Source: Saccharopolyspora sp. SCSIO 74807 (GTDB taxonomy: Bacteria > Actinomycetota > Actinomycetes > Mycobacteriales > Pseudonocardiaceae). Taken from it: a stretch of DNA of 64,000 bases. The notes beneath the pieces were generated by a model. The model searched no databases. It saw nothing but the letters and a program-made list of their open reading frames with translations, and was not told the DNA's origin. This document shows, in pieces, positions 35,148-43,295 of this stretch. The stretch's first letter is position 1, and every line of letters starts with the position of its first letter. The translations under genes and the position numbers were made by a program. The DNA is taken from assembly GCF_037023755.1 (NCBI RefSeq), contig NZ_CP146100.1, positions 2,110,501-2,174,500 on the forward strand, written 5' to 3'.

Positions 35148-36025
35148 GCGTCGGAACTGCGGATGTGCTGCGGCAAGCGTGCGCTCAGGTCGGCTTGGAT
35201 CATGCGTCGGCGGAGCTGATCCGTGATGGTGAGAACGTTCTGTACCGCCTGTCTGGTGGTGTCGTCGCACGCATTGCCCGCGTTGGCCAAATGGCTGCGG
35301 CGCGGAAGGAATTGCTGGTGACGCGCTGGCTTGCGGGTGCCGGGGTCTCGGTCGTGCGCCCGTGGGGTGACCGGGACGAGCCGGTCCTCATCGGACAGCG
35401 GCCGGTGACGTTCTGGCACGAACTTCCGTCGCACGAGCAGGGCACCACGACCGATGTCGCCGCGCTGCTGCGCGACCTGCACAGCCTGGCTTCGCCGGAC
35501 TCGCTGGAACTGCCCGCACTCGCGCCGTTCGTGCGGTTGGCCGAGCGCATCGAGGCCGCGAGTTCGCTCGCTCCAGCTGATCGCGACTGGCTGCAGAAGC
35601 GGCTGTCCGAGCTGCAGGACGCCTATGCCGAGCTGCCCGCAGGCATTCCGTGGCGGTTGGTGCACGGGGATGCTTGGCGCGGCAACGTCGCCGCGACATC
35701 GACCGGTGTGGTGCTGCTCGATTTCGAGCGCTGTGCCTACGGGCCGCCGGAGTGGGACCTGGTCTCCACTGCGGTCTCGCACGTGACCACGGGCTGGCTC
35801 AACGCAGAGACCTGGAAGCAGTACTGCCGCACCTACGGCTACGACGTCACCACCTGGGACGGCTTCGAGGTCCTGCGCGACATCCGCGAACTCCGCATGA
35901 CCACCATGGCCGCCCAGGTCGCCGAGAAGAACCCTGCGACTGGCGAACAGCTCGCTCACCGGCTGGCATGTCTTCAGGGGCGCAACGGCCCACGTCCATG
36001 GGATGGGTGGCGTGCGGTGCCTTGA
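35144..36025 (+). CDS. Aminoglycoside/choline-kinase-fold phosphotransferase
   Basis: 293 residues, ATG overlapping the regulator stop. Catalytic loop HGDAWRGN at 174-181 and DFER at 193-196, so the second metal ligand Asp/Glu position is conserved in part. Related to the kinase at 31791, sharing the ENxxxRLS motif near residue 30 and the ending IRELRMTTMAAQ. The pairing regulator-kinase may be a small-molecule signalling or resistance unit. Confidence 0.8.
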   Translation: MSVGTADVLRQACAQVGLDHASAELIRDGENVLYRLSGGVVARIARVGQMAAARKELLVTRWLAGAGVSVVRPWGDRDEPVLIGQRPVTFWHELPSHEQGTTTDVAALLRDLHSLASPDSLELPALAPFVRLAERIEAASSLAPADRDWLQKRLSELQDAYAELPAGIPWRLVHGDAWRGNVAATSTGVVLLDFERCAYGPPEWDLVSTAVSHVTTGWLNAETWKQYCRTYGYDVTTWDGFEVLRDIRELRMTTMAAQVAEKNPATGEQLAHRLACLQGRNGPRPWDGWRAVP

Positions 36026-36051
36026 TCCCGCACTCACATGACGAGTGAGCG

Positions 36052-37188
36052 TCAACCGTGCTGCTGGCGGTCCGGGCCGAGGAACGCGACGTTGTGGTCC
36101 GTGATGCCGGTGAGGGCGAGATCGGCGCTGATCTCGCCGAGCACGGGCGCGAGTTGGAAGCCGTGCCCGGAGAATGCGGCAGCGATGACCAGTGCCTCGC
36201 TCATGCCTGGTGCGCCAAGCATCCCGTGCCCGTCGGCGGTGTACGCCTCGCCGTAGGTCGCCGTGCGGATCGGGCTGGGGAAGAGTCCGGGCATGACCTG
36301 CTGGACGGCCTCACGAGCCCGTGCGACCTGGTCGGCGGGAACGTCGCGCGGCAGTGTCTCGGGGTAGTCGATCTCGGCTTTGTCCTGTTCGCGCGGCACG
36401 ATCTTGGCACCGTCTGCTCCGGGACAGCAGGACATGGCCGGGTCACCGACCCGCATGGCCACCGGGGTCCGTTCCGGCAGGAAGGTCCCGGGCGTGCGGC
36501 GGGCGAACCAGAGAACATCGACCTTGCTCACGGTCACGTCGCGCGACGGGATCACCGGAAACCCCTGGAGCCACGGGCCTGGAGCGAGGATGACGCGGTC
36601 GTAGTGCTGCCGACCGTGCTCGGTGACCACGGTCGCCGAGTCACCGTCATCCTCGACATCCACGACGGGCGTGTACCGGTGGATCTGCGCGCCGAGCGCT
36701 TCCGCGCGGGATGCGGCTGCGAGCACGCTGACCTCGGGGCGCAGCAGCCCGCCCTCCGGGTCCAGCACCATTGCTTCTCCGTCGCGGAGCGGATGTTCCG
36801 GCACCCGACGTGCGGCCTCGGCTGCTTCCAACCACTCAAGCGGTAGATCTTGTGCCTCGGCGATGTCCTGGACTGCGCGAAGTCCGGCGTGCTCCGCGGG
36901 GCCGACGGTGACGCACCCAGTCCGGTGAAATAGCCGATGTCCGCTGTCGTCTTCGAGTTCCTGCCACAACTCCCGAGCGCGCCGCAGCAGCGGCACGTAC
37001 TGCGGACCCCGCCGAGGCGCGGCCCGCAGAATCCGGCTTTCCCCACCGGCCGCGCCGCGATCATGCCCCGGGGCATAGCTGTCGTAGCCCACTGCCGACA
37101 CGCCTTGCTTGGCGAGCTGCCACAACGCCATCGCCCCGACACTGCCCACACCAACCACGGCAACGGTCGGTTGGTTCCTGCTGCTCAT
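36052..37188 (-). CDS. FAD-dependent sarcosine / N-methyl-amino-acid oxidase (SolA-like)
   Basis: 378 residues. N-terminal dinucleotide-binding VGVGSVG (12-18), GYDSYAPGHDRGAAGGESRI following as in monomeric sarcosine oxidase and N-methyltryptophan oxidase, and FSGHGFQLAPVLGE near the end, which binds covalent FAD; a cysteine pair (SCCPGADG) lies where the flavin-linking Cys is found in this family. It oxidises N-methyl groups to formaldehyde. Start ATG 37188 preferred; a GTG at 37212 is possible. Confidence 0.88.
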   Translation of the reverse strand: MSSRNQPTVAVVGVGSVGAMALWQLAKQGVSAVGYDSYAPGHDRGAAGGESRILRAAPRRGPQYVPLLRRARELWQELEDDSGHRLFHRTGCVTVGPAEHAGLRAVQDIAEAQDLPLEWLEAAEAARRVPEHPLRDGEAMVLDPEGGLLRPEVSVLAAASRAEALGAQIHRYTPVVDVEDDGDSATVVTEHGRQHYDRVILAPGPWLQGFPVIPSRDVTVSKVDVLWFARRTPGTFLPERTPVAMRVGDPAMSCCPGADGAKIVPREQDKAEIDYPETLPRDVPADQVARAREAVQQVMPGLFPSPIRTATYGEAYTADGHGMLGAPGMSEALVIAAAFSGHGFQLAPVLGEISADLALTGITDHNVAFLGPDRQQHG

Positions 37189-37261
37189 CCCGTAGACCTC
37201 AGAGTCGGTGACTTCGGTGCCCTCCCAGCCACGATAGGTAGTGGTCTGATCGTTCCTGCAC

Positions 37262-37609
37262 TTGCTGCGCCTTGATTGGCGATCTTGCCTGCGCAACGAG
37301 CAGTATGAACGGGTGTTCGATTTGGAGGCTCCGGCGCCGGGCTATCTCGATCAGGATCGTCCGGTGCGTCCGCCGCGGCCGGTGTGGGTGGATCTGCCGG
37401 GGCTGTTCGGTGCCGGGGATGTGGTGTTCGGGTCGGGGTGGGCTGTGGGCGAGCAGGTGCCGGGTGAGTTGTGTTGTTGGGGGCGGGCGTCCACGGGTGC
37501 GTGGATTGCGTTGGTGCGGTACCGGCTTGCTCGTGCTGATGGTTCGGGTGGCGGGATGATGTTGACGCACTGGTTGCCGTCCCGCCTGGTGCGACCGCGC
37601 GATATGTGA
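37262..37609 (+). CDS. Hypothetical protein
   Basis: 115 residues if begun at TTG 37262; a GTG at 37313 (VFDLEAPAPGYL) is a more natural start. Codon use is coding-like. The product is Pro/Gly/Trp-rich, beta-type (VWVDLPGLFGAGDVVFGSG ...). Not recognised. Divergent from the oxidase gene. Confidence 0.45.
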   Translation: MLRLDWRSCLRNEQYERVFDLEAPAPGYLDQDRPVRPPRPVWVDLPGLFGAGDVVFGSGWAVGEQVPGELCCWGRASTGAWIALVRYRLARADGSGGGMMLTHWLPSRLVRPRDM

Positions 37610-37696
37610 CACGCGCGATCAGAGGTCGGTGGCGCGTAGGTCGGGGCGGATAGCTGGCGTAGTGCACGTATTCCGAAGCTGCCGTATTCGCCGCGT

Positions 37697-38347
37697 TCAG
37701 GCGCGGACGGCCACGCCGAGGAGGTAGTCGCTGCCGATGTGGGTGCGCCAGCTCTCGGAGACAGTGAGGCCGTGGCGGGGGAGTTCGGCGAGGAATTCTC
37801 CCGCGGTGAACCGGTCTTCGGTGGGGTGGTCGAACAGCAGTTGGTAGGTGCGGCGGGCGAGTGCGGTGGCGGTGACCTCGTCGAAGTAGAACCGCCCGCC
37901 GGGTTTGAGCACGCGGGCGACTTCGGCGAGGGCGTCTCGCCAGTTGGGGATGTGGTGGATGATCGCGAAGTCGAATACCGCGTCGTAGCTGGCGTCCTGG
38001 CCGCTGCCGAAGGGCGCGAAGGCGGTGCGCAGGTCGGTGGCGCTGCCTTGGGCGAGGTGTACGCGACCGGCGCGGCGGGCCAGGCGCTTGCGGGCTCGGG
38101 CGATCATCGCTGGGTCTAGGTCGACAGCGTCGACGTGGGCGGCGCCGAAGCGGTCGAGGATGAGCCGGGTGCCATAGCCGGGACCGCAGCCGAGTTCGGC
38201 CACCCGGCCGCCGGGGACACGTCCGCCGAGGTCGACGAGCTCTCGGGCTTCGTAGCGCTGGAGCCACCGCCGGGGTGGGGAGTTGACCAGCATGGTTTCG
38301 ATCCGGTTCATCAACATGGTGGCCGTCACTCTCGATTCATCGTCCAA
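37697..38347 (-). CDS. Class I SAM-dependent methyltransferase
   Basis: Up to 216 residues; possible starts TTG 38347, GTG 38329 or ATG 38317. SAM-binding motif VAELGCGPGYGT, acidic VDAVDLDPAMI and DFAIIHHIPNW are typical of the UbiE/COQ5-type group. It is divergent from the CmtR-type repressor gene with only 19 bp between outermost starts, so the metal sensor probably controls it too. Substrate unknown. Confidence 0.85.
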   Translation of the reverse strand: MDDESRVTATMLMNRIETMLVNSPPRRWLQRYEARELVDLGGRVPGGRVAELGCGPGYGTRLILDRFGAAHVDAVDLDPAMIARARKRLARRAGRVHLAQGSATDLRTAFAPFGSGQDASYDAVFDFAIIHHIPNWRDALAEVARVLKPGGRFYFDEVTATALARRTYQLLFDHPTEDRFTAGEFLAELPRHGLTVSESWRTHIGSDYLLGVAVRA

Positions 38348-38378
38348 GTCTGTTTATTATCGGACTATGGCGATGAAT
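38335..38378. promoter_or_regulatory. Inverted repeats at the metal-sensor promoter
   Basis: ATTCATCG (38335-38342) is repeated inverted as CGATGAAT (38371-38378), and a shorter pair AGTC/GACT frames an AT-rich TTTATTAT box between them. The ATG of the sensor lies inside the right arm, suggesting a leaderless or very short-leader transcript repressed by the ArsR-type sensor. Confidence 0.45.
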
Positions 38379-38765
38379 AGCACGGGAGCGTGTCCCGCGT
38401 CGAGCACGGGGGCGGATGTTGCTCCGGCGGTGGCGTTGTTCCACAGCCTCTCGGATCCGACCAGGCTGGCGATTGTCCAGCGGTTGGCCGGTGGAGAGGT
38501 CCGGGTGGCGGACCTGGTCCGCGAGTTGGGGTTGGCGCAGTCGACGGTGTCGGCGCACGTGGCCTGTCTGCGTGACTGCGGCCTGGTGGTGGGCCGCCCG
38601 CAGGGCCGGCAGATGTTCTACGCCCTGGCACGTCCGGAGCTGATGGACCTGCTGGCGTCGGCGGAGACCCTGCTGGCGGCAACCGGTAGCGCGGTGGCGT
38701 TGTGCCCCACCTACGGCGCCGGCGCACAGGCAGCCGTCGAGGAGACCGAGGAGGTCGGGCGATGA
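38367..38765 (+). CDS. ArsR-family cadmium/lead sensor, CmtR type
   Basis: 132 residues with a winged HTH (LFHSLSDPTRLAIVQRLAGG ... ELGLAQSTVSAHVACLRDCG). Cysteines at 67 and 71 in HVACLRDC and at 113 in ALCPTYG match the three Cd/Pb ligands of mycobacterial CmtR (Cys57, Cys61, Cys102). Metal binding should release DNA and allow expression of the efflux ATPase, whose start overlaps its stop (ATGA). Confidence 0.87.
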   Translation: MAMNSTGACPASSTGADVAPAVALFHSLSDPTRLAIVQRLAGGEVRVADLVRELGLAQSTVSAHVACLRDCGLVVGRPQGRQMFYALARPELMDLLASAETLLAATGSAVALCPTYGAGAQAAVEETEEVGR

Positions 38766-40723
38766 GTGACGCTTGCGGTTGCGGCGGCGACGAGCCCCGC
38801 ACTGGCGAGGAAGCTGCCGAACACGAACCGGAACGCCTGTGGGAGGTCTTCGAGCTGCAGGCCGCCGCCGTATCGGGGGTACTGCTAGCGGCGGCGTGGA
38901 TTTCCGCGTGGGTGGGCGCGCCGGAGATCGCGGTGACGGTGCTGGAGTGGCTGGCGCTGGCCGCCGGCGCTTACACCTTCGTGCCCTCCACGCTGAAGCG
39001 GCTGGTCAAGGGCAAGATCGGGGTCGGCACGCTGATGACGATCGCCGCAGTGGGTGCGGTGATCCTCGGTGAGGTCGGCGAAGCCGCCATGTTGGCGTTC
39101 TTGTTCTCCATCAGCGAAGGGCTGGAGGAGTACTCGTTGGCCCGCACCCGACGTGGGCTGCGTGCGCTGCTGGACTTGGTGCCCGAACAGGCCACAGTGA
39201 AGCGCGACGGTGTCGAATCTGTCGTCGCTCCTGACGAGCTGCGCGTCGGCGACACCATGCTCGTTAAGCCCGGTGAGCGGATCGCCACCGACGGCATCAT
39301 CCGTACCGGGCGTACTGCCCTGGATACCTCGGCGATCACTGGCGAGTCCGTGCCGGTGGAAGCCGGACCCGACCACGAGGTGTTTGCTGGGTCGATCAAC
39401 GGCACCGGGTTCCTGGAAGTCGAGGTCACCACCGCCGCCGAGGACAACTCACTGGCCCGCATCGTGGCCATTGTGGAGGCCGAGCAGTCCCGCAAGGGCG
39501 CCAGCCAGCGCCTGGCCGACCGCATCGCCAAACCCCTGGTGCCCGGGATCATGGTCGCCGCCGCGCTCATCGCCGTGATCGGCAGCGTGTTCGGCGACCC
39601 GGTCACCTGGATCGAGCGGGCCCTGGTCGTGCTGGTGGCCGCCTCACCGTGTGCGCTGGCGATCTCGGTGCCGGTCACGGTCGTCGCGGCAGTGGGCGCG
39701 GCCAGCAAGCTCGGCGTGCTGGTCAAGGGCGGTGCCGCGCTGGAAGGGCTCGGCAGAATCCGCGGGATCGCGCTGGACAAGACCGGCACCCTCACCCGCA
39801 ACCAGCCCGCCGTCATCGACGTCGCCACCACAAGCGCTGCCACCCGCGAACAGGTCCTGGCCACCGCCGCCGCGCTGGAGGCACGTAGCGAACACCCCCT
39901 GGCCAGAGCGATCCTGGCCGCCGTGGACGACCTCACCCCCGCCACGGAGGTCGAGGCGGTCACCGGCGCCGGACTGGTCGGCACTTTCAACGGAGCCACC
40001 GCCCGGCTAGGCCGCCCCGGCTGGCTGGACGCCGGGGACGTGTCCGGCGAGGTGGCCCGGATGCAGCAGGCCGGCGCCACCGCGGTCCTGGTCGAGCACG
40101 ACGGCGCCGTCATCGGCGCCATCGCCGTGCGCGACGAGCTGCGGTCGGAGGCCCGTGAGGTCGTCGACCGGCTCCACGCCAACGGCTATGAGGTCGCGAT
40201 GCTCACCGGTGACAACCACGCCACCGCCGCCGCCCTGGCGGCCGAGGCCGGCATCACCGATGTGCACGCCGAACTGCGCCCGGAGGACAAGGCCCGCCGC
40301 ATCGAGGCACTGCGCGGCCAGCGGCCGACGGCGATGGTCGGCGACGGCGTCAACGACGCCCCCGCCCTGGCCACCGCCGACCTGGGCATCGCGATGGGCG
40401 CGATGGGCACCGACGTGGCCATCGAAACCGCCGACGTCGCGCTGATGGGCGAAGACCTGCGGCACCTGCCCCAGGCGCTGGAGCATGCGCGACAGGCGCG
40501 GCGGGTCATGTTGCAAAACGTCGCCCTGTCCCTCGGGCTGATCATTGTGCTGATGCCGCTGGCCCTGTTCGGCATCCTCGGCCTAGCCGCAGTGGTGGCC
40601 GTGCACGAGCTCGCCGAGGTCGTTGTCATCGCCAACGGCGTCCGCGCAGGCCGCACCCGCCCCCTGCCTGCAGCACAGCAGTCGCTGGGAACAGCCCGTC
40701 CCGCGATCGAGGCGCGCGCGTGA
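38762..40723 (+). CDS. Heavy-metal P1B-type ATPase (Cd/Zn/Pb efflux)
   Basis: 653 residues. TGES actuator motif 193-196, SPC membrane motif 295-297, phosphorylation site DKTGT 339-343, HPLA-type SEHPLARA, GDGVNDAP hinge, and a membrane HELAEVVVIANGVRA near 620. SPC rather than CPC is the P1B-4 group pattern. The N-terminus has a short Cys-rich CGCGG instead of a full metal-binding domain. With the CmtR-type sensor this is a metal-resistance operon, analogous to mycobacterial cmtR-ctpG; exact metal is inferred from the sensor. Confidence 0.92.
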   Translation: MSDACGCGGDEPRTGEEAAEHEPERLWEVFELQAAAVSGVLLAAAWISAWVGAPEIAVTVLEWLALAAGAYTFVPSTLKRLVKGKIGVGTLMTIAAVGAVILGEVGEAAMLAFLFSISEGLEEYSLARTRRGLRALLDLVPEQATVKRDGVESVVAPDELRVGDTMLVKPGERIATDGIIRTGRTALDTSAITGESVPVEAGPDHEVFAGSINGTGFLEVEVTTAAEDNSLARIVAIVEAEQSRKGASQRLADRIAKPLVPGIMVAAALIAVIGSVFGDPVTWIERALVVLVAASPCALAISVPVTVVAAVGAASKLGVLVKGGAALEGLGRIRGIALDKTGTLTRNQPAVIDVATTSAATREQVLATAAALEARSEHPLARAILAAVDDLTPATEVEAVTGAGLVGTFNGATARLGRPGWLDAGDVSGEVARMQQAGATAVLVEHDGAVIGAIAVRDELRSEAREVVDRLHANGYEVAMLTGDNHATAAALAAEAGITDVHAELRPEDKARRIEALRGQRPTAMVGDGVNDAPALATADLGIAMGAMGTDVAIETADVALMGEDLRHLPQALEHARQARRVMLQNVALSLGLIIVLMPLALFGILGLAAVVAVHELAEVVVIANGVRAGRTRPLPAAQQSLGTARPAIEARA

Positions 40724-40740
40724 CAGCCCGGCCACCACAC

Positions 40741-40776
40741 CGGTGAGGGCCAGCCGCACTCGGCTGACCCTCACCG
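40741..40776. terminator. Bidirectional terminator between the ATPase and zinc-ribbon genes
   Basis: CGGTGAGGG (40741-40749) pairs with CCCTCACCG (40768-40776), with inner AGCCG/CGGCT; followed by TTTC on the plus strand. Its right arm overlaps the stop of the leftward gene, so it serves both converging genes. Confidence 0.75.
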
Positions 40777-42978
40777 TTTCCGCTGTTGCGCTTGATCGTG
40801 GGCGCGGGCTCGTAGGAAGGCGTGCCAGTCTCGTTTGGTGCGGTGTACCCACTGCACGGCCGCAGTCTCGCTGAGCCCGAGCAGCGACGAGAGCACTGCT
40901 GCGGGCAGATCGCTGGCCAGGCTGAGCAGGGCTGAGTTGCGGCTGATCCGGGCGGGGAGCTCGTGGGCGGTGAGCTTGGAGACCAGGCTGGCCGCGGCCA
41001 GTGGCCGGCCTGCTTGTTGCCCGGGAAACAGCCAGTTCGCGGGTGTGCCCGACCGTCCGACCAGGGAGGTGGTCGTGGCGGTGGCGATGTGCTGGGCAAG
41101 CAGAGAGCCGAGGGCTGGTGGCAGGACGAGGCTGTGGCCGTTGATCCGCAGCTGTGGCTCGTCGCTGAGGTCGAGGTTGTTGGTGGTCAGTTCGACGATC
41201 CGGGTTACATGGAGCCCGTAGACGAGTACGAGTGTGCCGGCGATCCGGACGTCGAGCGGTACGTCCTGGTCGTGTAGGCAGCGGTGCAGGAGGTGCCCGT
41301 AGTCGTCCTCGGTGAGGAAGTCCTGCGGATCCGTTCTGCGGTGACGGGGCAGGTCGAGCTCGCCAACGAGTCGCCGTCTCCGTGCCCAACGCAGGAAGTG
41401 GCGGGACTGCAGGCGGTTCCCGCCCGCGGACAGCCATTCGTCGACGTCAGCCTGGGTGAGCTCGGCCAGACTGGTGTTTCTCTCATCCGCCCAGGTCAGC
41501 AGGCTGATGGCCACGGTGATCAGCATGCGGGCACGGGCACCGCTGTGTTCGGTGAATCGCTTGTGTTCAGCGCGCTGGCGGGCGCTGCGCAGGACCGACC
41601 AGTGGGCGTAGGGGCCGATGATGCGGCGGTGGTGCTCGGGAAGCGCCTGGACCGCGCGCTCGGCCCAGGCGTCGGCTGCGGCCAGGGCTTCGTTGCGCTT
41701 GGGCAGGATGCCCAGATGGACGAGCATGGCGCGCAACGCGATGACCGCGTGACCTGGTGGCAGAGCATCAAGGGCGTCGTGGCTGATGTCGTCGCGGCCG
41801 ACCAGGTCGCGCAGGATCTCGGCACCGCTGTTGTCGCGGCGCAGCCATTCCAGGACCGATCGGGCGCGTTCGGCCCGCGTCAGCGAGGCGAGCAGCGGCT
41901 GCAGTGCCGCGGGTACTTCGCCGTGGCTGTCGGCAAACTTCAGCCGAAGCCGCTCGGCGGCCACACAACGCACGCATCGCCCCTGGTGGAACAGCTCTTC
42001 GGCGCCGGATCCGCATGTGCGGCAGGCGTAGTCGATGTCCGAGCCTGAGCACGGTCCGCACGCGTCGCGCCCGACGGGGTCGACTCCGATGAGGGGCCGG
42101 ATGTGCCCGCAGTTCGGGCACAGCTGCGGGTTGGCTCGGCTGGTGCGATAGCAGTCCCGGCAGACGCCGCCGATGGGCCAGTAGGCCGCGACCGGGCGCA
42201 GTCGACCGCAGCGAGCGCACGGCGGAGTGGGAACCTCCACGCAGGAGCGGCACACCGGCTGGCCGGTGGTGATCCTGCGGCACGGCCGCCGCCGGCCGCA
42301 GCGCGAACACTGCGCGATGGTGTGGTTGCAGCGCTTACACAGCTCCCGGTCGCCATCGGGGTCGCGCTTGTTGATGACCCGGACCTCGCCGCATTGACCG
42401 CAGCGACGCCGAGGGCGCGTGGTCGACTCGTAGCAGCGCGGGCACAGCGGTCCATCCGGACCGTGTGCGGCGGCGATGTCAACCTGGCTGCAACCGCTGC
42501 AGCGGTGCTGAGGGTTCGTGTGGCAGCTGGAGCACAGGGCGGAGCCGTCGGGCTGCCGCTTTTGCGGCCGCCGACGTTTCCCGCACCGTGCACACGGCTC
42601 ATGTCGCGCGGGATCACGGACCCAGCAGGTATCGCAGATCCGTCCGCCGGTTCCCTGTAGCGGCAACGGCTTGTCGGTGCGACCGCACCCTGCGCAGGGC
42701 ACCAGCACGACGGCAAACCCGCGTGCGGCCAGGTTCTGCACCAGCCTCACCAGCACTGTCGGGCACTCCGGCGAGCCAGCGACCAGCGCGTCGGGGGTGG
42801 CCTGCAGGTGCGCGTCGAGGTTGCGCAGCCCGGTGTAGCCGTCAGCGTTGACCGCGACGAGGATCTCGCGCGCCTGGCCCCGGTCAACACCTGGAAGGCG
42901 GGCTACCAGATGGTCGAGCACCCGGGCACGCGCGGCCAGGGTGGCCGCGACCCGTTCCCGGGTCGTGGTTTTCGCCAT
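40771..42978 (-). CDS. Degenerate tyrosine recombinase with eight zinc ribbons
   Basis: 735 residues. Residues 95-338 carry eight successive C-x2-C / C-x2-C ribbons of about 30 residues (cysteines 95/98/115/118, 129/132/149/152, 160/163/179/182, 193/196/214/217, 224/227/243/246, 254/257/273/276, 287/290/307/310, 319/322/335/338). The C-terminal 250 residues have a tyrosine-recombinase fold, but the first catalytic Arg is His (YGLHVTRIVEL) and no HxxR or nucleophile Tyr is evident, so it is probably a DNA-binding partner of the active recombinase upstream. Start overlaps the XRE stop (TGATG). Confidence 0.8.
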   Translation of the reverse strand: MAKTTTRERVAATLAARARVLDHLVARLPGVDRGQAREILVAVNADGYTGLRNLDAHLQATPDALVAGSPECPTVLVRLVQNLAARGFAVVLVPCAGCGRTDKPLPLQGTGGRICDTCWVRDPARHEPCARCGKRRRPQKRQPDGSALCSSCHTNPQHRCSGCSQVDIAAAHGPDGPLCPRCYESTTRPRRRCGQCGEVRVINKRDPDGDRELCKRCNHTIAQCSRCGRRRPCRRITTGQPVCRSCVEVPTPPCARCGRLRPVAAYWPIGGVCRDCYRTSRANPQLCPNCGHIRPLIGVDPVGRDACGPCSGSDIDYACRTCGSGAEELFHQGRCVRCVAAERLRLKFADSHGEVPAALQPLLASLTRAERARSVLEWLRRDNSGAEILRDLVGRDDISHDALDALPPGHAVIALRAMLVHLGILPKRNEALAAADAWAERAVQALPEHHRRIIGPYAHWSVLRSARQRAEHKRFTEHSGARARMLITVAISLLTWADERNTSLAELTQADVDEWLSAGGNRLQSRHFLRWARRRRLVGELDLPRHRRTDPQDFLTEDDYGHLLHRCLHDQDVPLDVRIAGTLVLVYGLHVTRIVELTTNNLDLSDEPQLRINGHSLVLPPALGSLLAQHIATATTTSLVGRSGTPANWLFPGQQAGRPLAAASLVSKLTAHELPARISRNSALLSLASDLPAAVLSSLLGLSETAAVQWVHRTKRDWHAFLRARAHDQAQQRKR

Positions 42979-43295
42979 CAGTCCGGCCGCCGGATCGTGC
43001 TGCGCCGCACCGGCGGCGCGGCCGCGCGCCCCTGCTCGGCGGTCTTGCGACGCTCCTCGTTGACGACCTGGACTTCGATGAGGTCGCCTGGCTGGCAGCC
43101 GAGGATGTCGCACAACGCCGCCAGCACGTCCATCGACAGCCGCTGCGGCGGCTGGGCCACCAGGCGGTAGACCTGCTCGCGGGACAGGTGAATTCCCCGC
43201 TCGGCCAGCAACGGAACGAGGTCGGAGGTCTGAAACATCCCCTGCTCGGCCATCCGTAGCCGCAGGTGCCAGTCAATGCCCATCTTCTTGATCAC
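42978..43295 (-). CDS. XRE-type helix-turn-helix protein of the recombinase module
   Basis: 105 residues from a GTG at 43295 that overlaps the recombinase stop (GTGA). HTH at about residues 8-70 (RMAEQGMFQTSDLVPLLAER ... LSMDVLAALCDILGC) and a basic tail. Translationally coupled on both sides, so it is part of a fixed three-gene unit; it may repress the module or help assemble the recombination complex. Confidence 0.85.
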   Translation of the reverse strand: MIKKMGIDWHLRLRMAEQGMFQTSDLVPLLAERGIHLSREQVYRLVAQPPQRLSMDVLAALCDILGCQPGDLIEVQVVNEERRKTAEQGRAAAPPVRRSTIRRPD

